This document shows, in pieces, positions 58,301 through 61,300 of a stretch of 64,000 nt of DNA. This DNA comes from Branchiostoma floridae. Taxonomy: Eukaryota; Chordata; Leptocardii; Amphioxiformes; Branchiostomatidae. Made by a program: the position numbers and the translations under genes. Position 1 is the first letter of the stretch. Each line of letters begins with the position of its first letter. The DNA lies in NCBI RefSeq assembly GCF_000003815.2, contig NC_049982.1, positions 2,909,338-2,973,337 on the forward strand, given 5' to 3'. Below the pieces are notes generated by a model. That model did no database searches, was not told the origin of the DNA, and was given only the letters and a program-made list of their open reading frames with translations.

Positions 58301-61300
58301 ACAACATTACCCTCACACGGATAACTCTTTATTTCATTCTAATAGTAACTAAACCACGTGCATCGGGAATATAGGAGGTATTAGAATTCTCGCCACTACC
58401 CACGTTACTTTGTAACCTGCCCAGTCCCACTAACTAAAATGGCAGCATTGTGTTCGTCACAGCTAGGGTATTTCGAAACGTGAAAAGCCGGATTGATCCA
58501 CAGATAGACAGAGGAAAAAAACTTGACGTTATGATTCGATCCTTTTTCAGTTAAATGCAAAGTGCACATTATGGCTGCCTAGGTCGTCACTTCATACATC
58601 ACAAGTGTAACGTAGAACACGTTTACTATTAAAGTTACATCATTTAAAGGAATAAACATACATAACAGAACAATATACATAGCAAACTTGGTGTGATAAC
58701 ATTTGAGGGTAATTCTTGTCAACATTTTCTCTTTTTCCCTTCAGGTGTTCCCGTCACACTGCCTGAGGGTAAGTAATTTCGGATCTTTGTTTGGCAATTT
58801 TCACAGTAACAATTTCTGTGTCAATAACCCGCGCGCTTTATTTACCCCAGTTCCACTGGGGCGACAACCTCGCTACAACGGATTGATTTGGCATTGGGCC
58901 CAACGAATGTCATAGACGAAAAACGAATATGTTAACGCTTCTTATGATTTATAGTCTCCTCACAGACGATGTTACATTTTACATGATATTCCAATTATAA
59001 AGTCAAGGATTGCTCAAATCTAATCTAAGTTGCAGCGAGATCGCCGTCTCGTGGAGTGTGGGCCTTGTGGAATGGACAAGACGACTCGAGCTAGACTATC
59101 GGTTGTTATACTTTGTGCATGTTTCCACAGGATATGTTCCTAAGCCGTACATCAGTCTTGGCTGTTGGAGAGACTCNNNNNNNNNNNNNNNNNNNNNNNN
59201 NNNNNNNNNNNNNNNNNNNNNNNNNNNNNNNNNNNNNNNNNNNNNNNNNNNNNNNNNNNNNNNNNNNNNNNNNNNNNNNNNNNNNNNNNNNNNNNNNNNN
59301 NNNNNNNNNNNNNNNNNNNNNNNNNNNNNNNCTGCCGACGCCTACCGAACCTACAAGAAGTACGGACCCTACACAACTTGCAAGAAAGACGGAGAAGGGG
59401 GAGCCTGGGGAAATGAGGTTTACCTCATCTCAGGTATCGTGCCTTGTATGTGGAATAAGATCGTTCCTTTTTCGCGTGATATCTCATTCGAGTTCCAAAG
59501 AGAGATGTGACGCTGTAATCTCGTTTTAAATTGATTACCACGATATTCTAATCATCCCCCTGTTTCATGAAAATCATCTATTGCCTTTATGACTGAACTG
59601 GTCTTTGCGTCTTTCAGATGCGCTTAGCCCCAGAAAAGGTGGTGACAAAGGAGGTGAGTCGCTCATTCGCCAGCTATTTTAAGAAATAGATAATGTCTGT
59701 AACATAAAATTTTCTGTATTCTCCTACATACCATTTTCAGTGTTTACATAAATTCCCATGCTTTCTTTTTTTTTTTAGAAAGGGACGTAATGCATACATA
59801 ATTGTGTAAAGGGCCGGTTACACATAGCCGAACATGGTTACATCCCTGTCACATTATCCACGATCTTCGGGCGTATCGATGGAAGATCGGCCATACATGA
59901 TATCGACAGAGGGTTGCGCGTATTTTTCACCTGAAAACCGTCCCAGTCACATATAAGCAATACTTTGTACCTTGTACAATTGTTGTGCAATAAGTTATCA
60001 TTAAAAGCGAGGCTCGGGCGATTGCTGCAGAATTGTCGTCCTATCGATTTTCGCCAAATGTGACAGAGGTATTAGAAGATACTTGGCAAGAACGTAGGAA
60101 TAAATATGGTGTAAATGTTTCATTTCCGCATTTTAAAGGGGGCCTTTATGTTAACTTAAGACGACAGTTCAGTCACGACCAAAATAAAGAAAAGCACAGA
60201 ATGGTAGATATCTTACGACATTGCAACGTTATCATGCCAATGAAAAGATTAAACTTTCTTTTGCTTCTTTTTTTATTAAACTTTATGCTTCCTAATCACC
60301 CATTTCGACCTGGAAAGAATGCAATGATGTACCATCCTTTGTGTCTGTGGTGATGAAGCTTGATTAAACAGAAGTGTTGAACATTTCCTCACAGGTGGAG
60401 AGGTTGAAAAGGTCCAAGGTCCGAAGTACATCAGCCTGGGTTGCTGGAAAGACGCCGGCAATCGCGCCATCGCCACTCTAGAGGGCACAGACGCACGGCT
60501 GGACGGGAGTTACCCCGCCCGTGCTGACGCCATCGAGAAGTGCTACCAGGTACACACATCGTTGTTTTATTTATAAGAAAGATACAAGTGGTCTTCTGTT
60601 TGTTTATTCTCATAAAGGGTAAAATGTCGCACCGTGACGATATGAAGGTAAAAACGCCACACAATACTGTATACTGGTAAATTGTCTGCCTCAAAACAAG
60701 CAACTGCCAGATATCTCGACATGGAAAATACAATCGGTAGAGACTGATGAAAGAAAAAAAAGGTTTTACAAAGTCATTTATTGATGTTCATATAATTGAG
60801 ACTAATGTGTCCATACAGGTGGCCAAGTCCCGCGGGTTCTCCGTGTTTGCTGTCCAAAATGGCGGCTGGTGTGCCGGCTCAGCTAATGCCCTTAGCACCT
60901 ACCGGAAGTACGGGCGCTCGGCGGCATGTCAGAAGGATGGAGAAGGAGGAGCCTGGGCGAAACGAGTCTACCTGATCACAAGGTAGCTGGAACATCTTTT
61001 GGAATATAAGTATATCATTACACTTACATTTATACTTCGCCTCTAGTGGCGGCAACATCAGTGGTCTTCGCACCATTCCCCATGTTCCTTTGCGACGTTT
61101 TATCTTGCTAGTTGTGTGTTTCAATTCATTTTATGCATAAAGACACACAGAGACAAACACAAACTCAACGACATGCAATAAAAGAGTAAACTCTTCGATC
61201 TCTTTGGGTGACATATTAGTTCTTAACTAAAGCATGCACTTTTTTGACTTCAATTATTTCATATGTAACAAACAAACATAAAAGTGATACCCAAACACTT

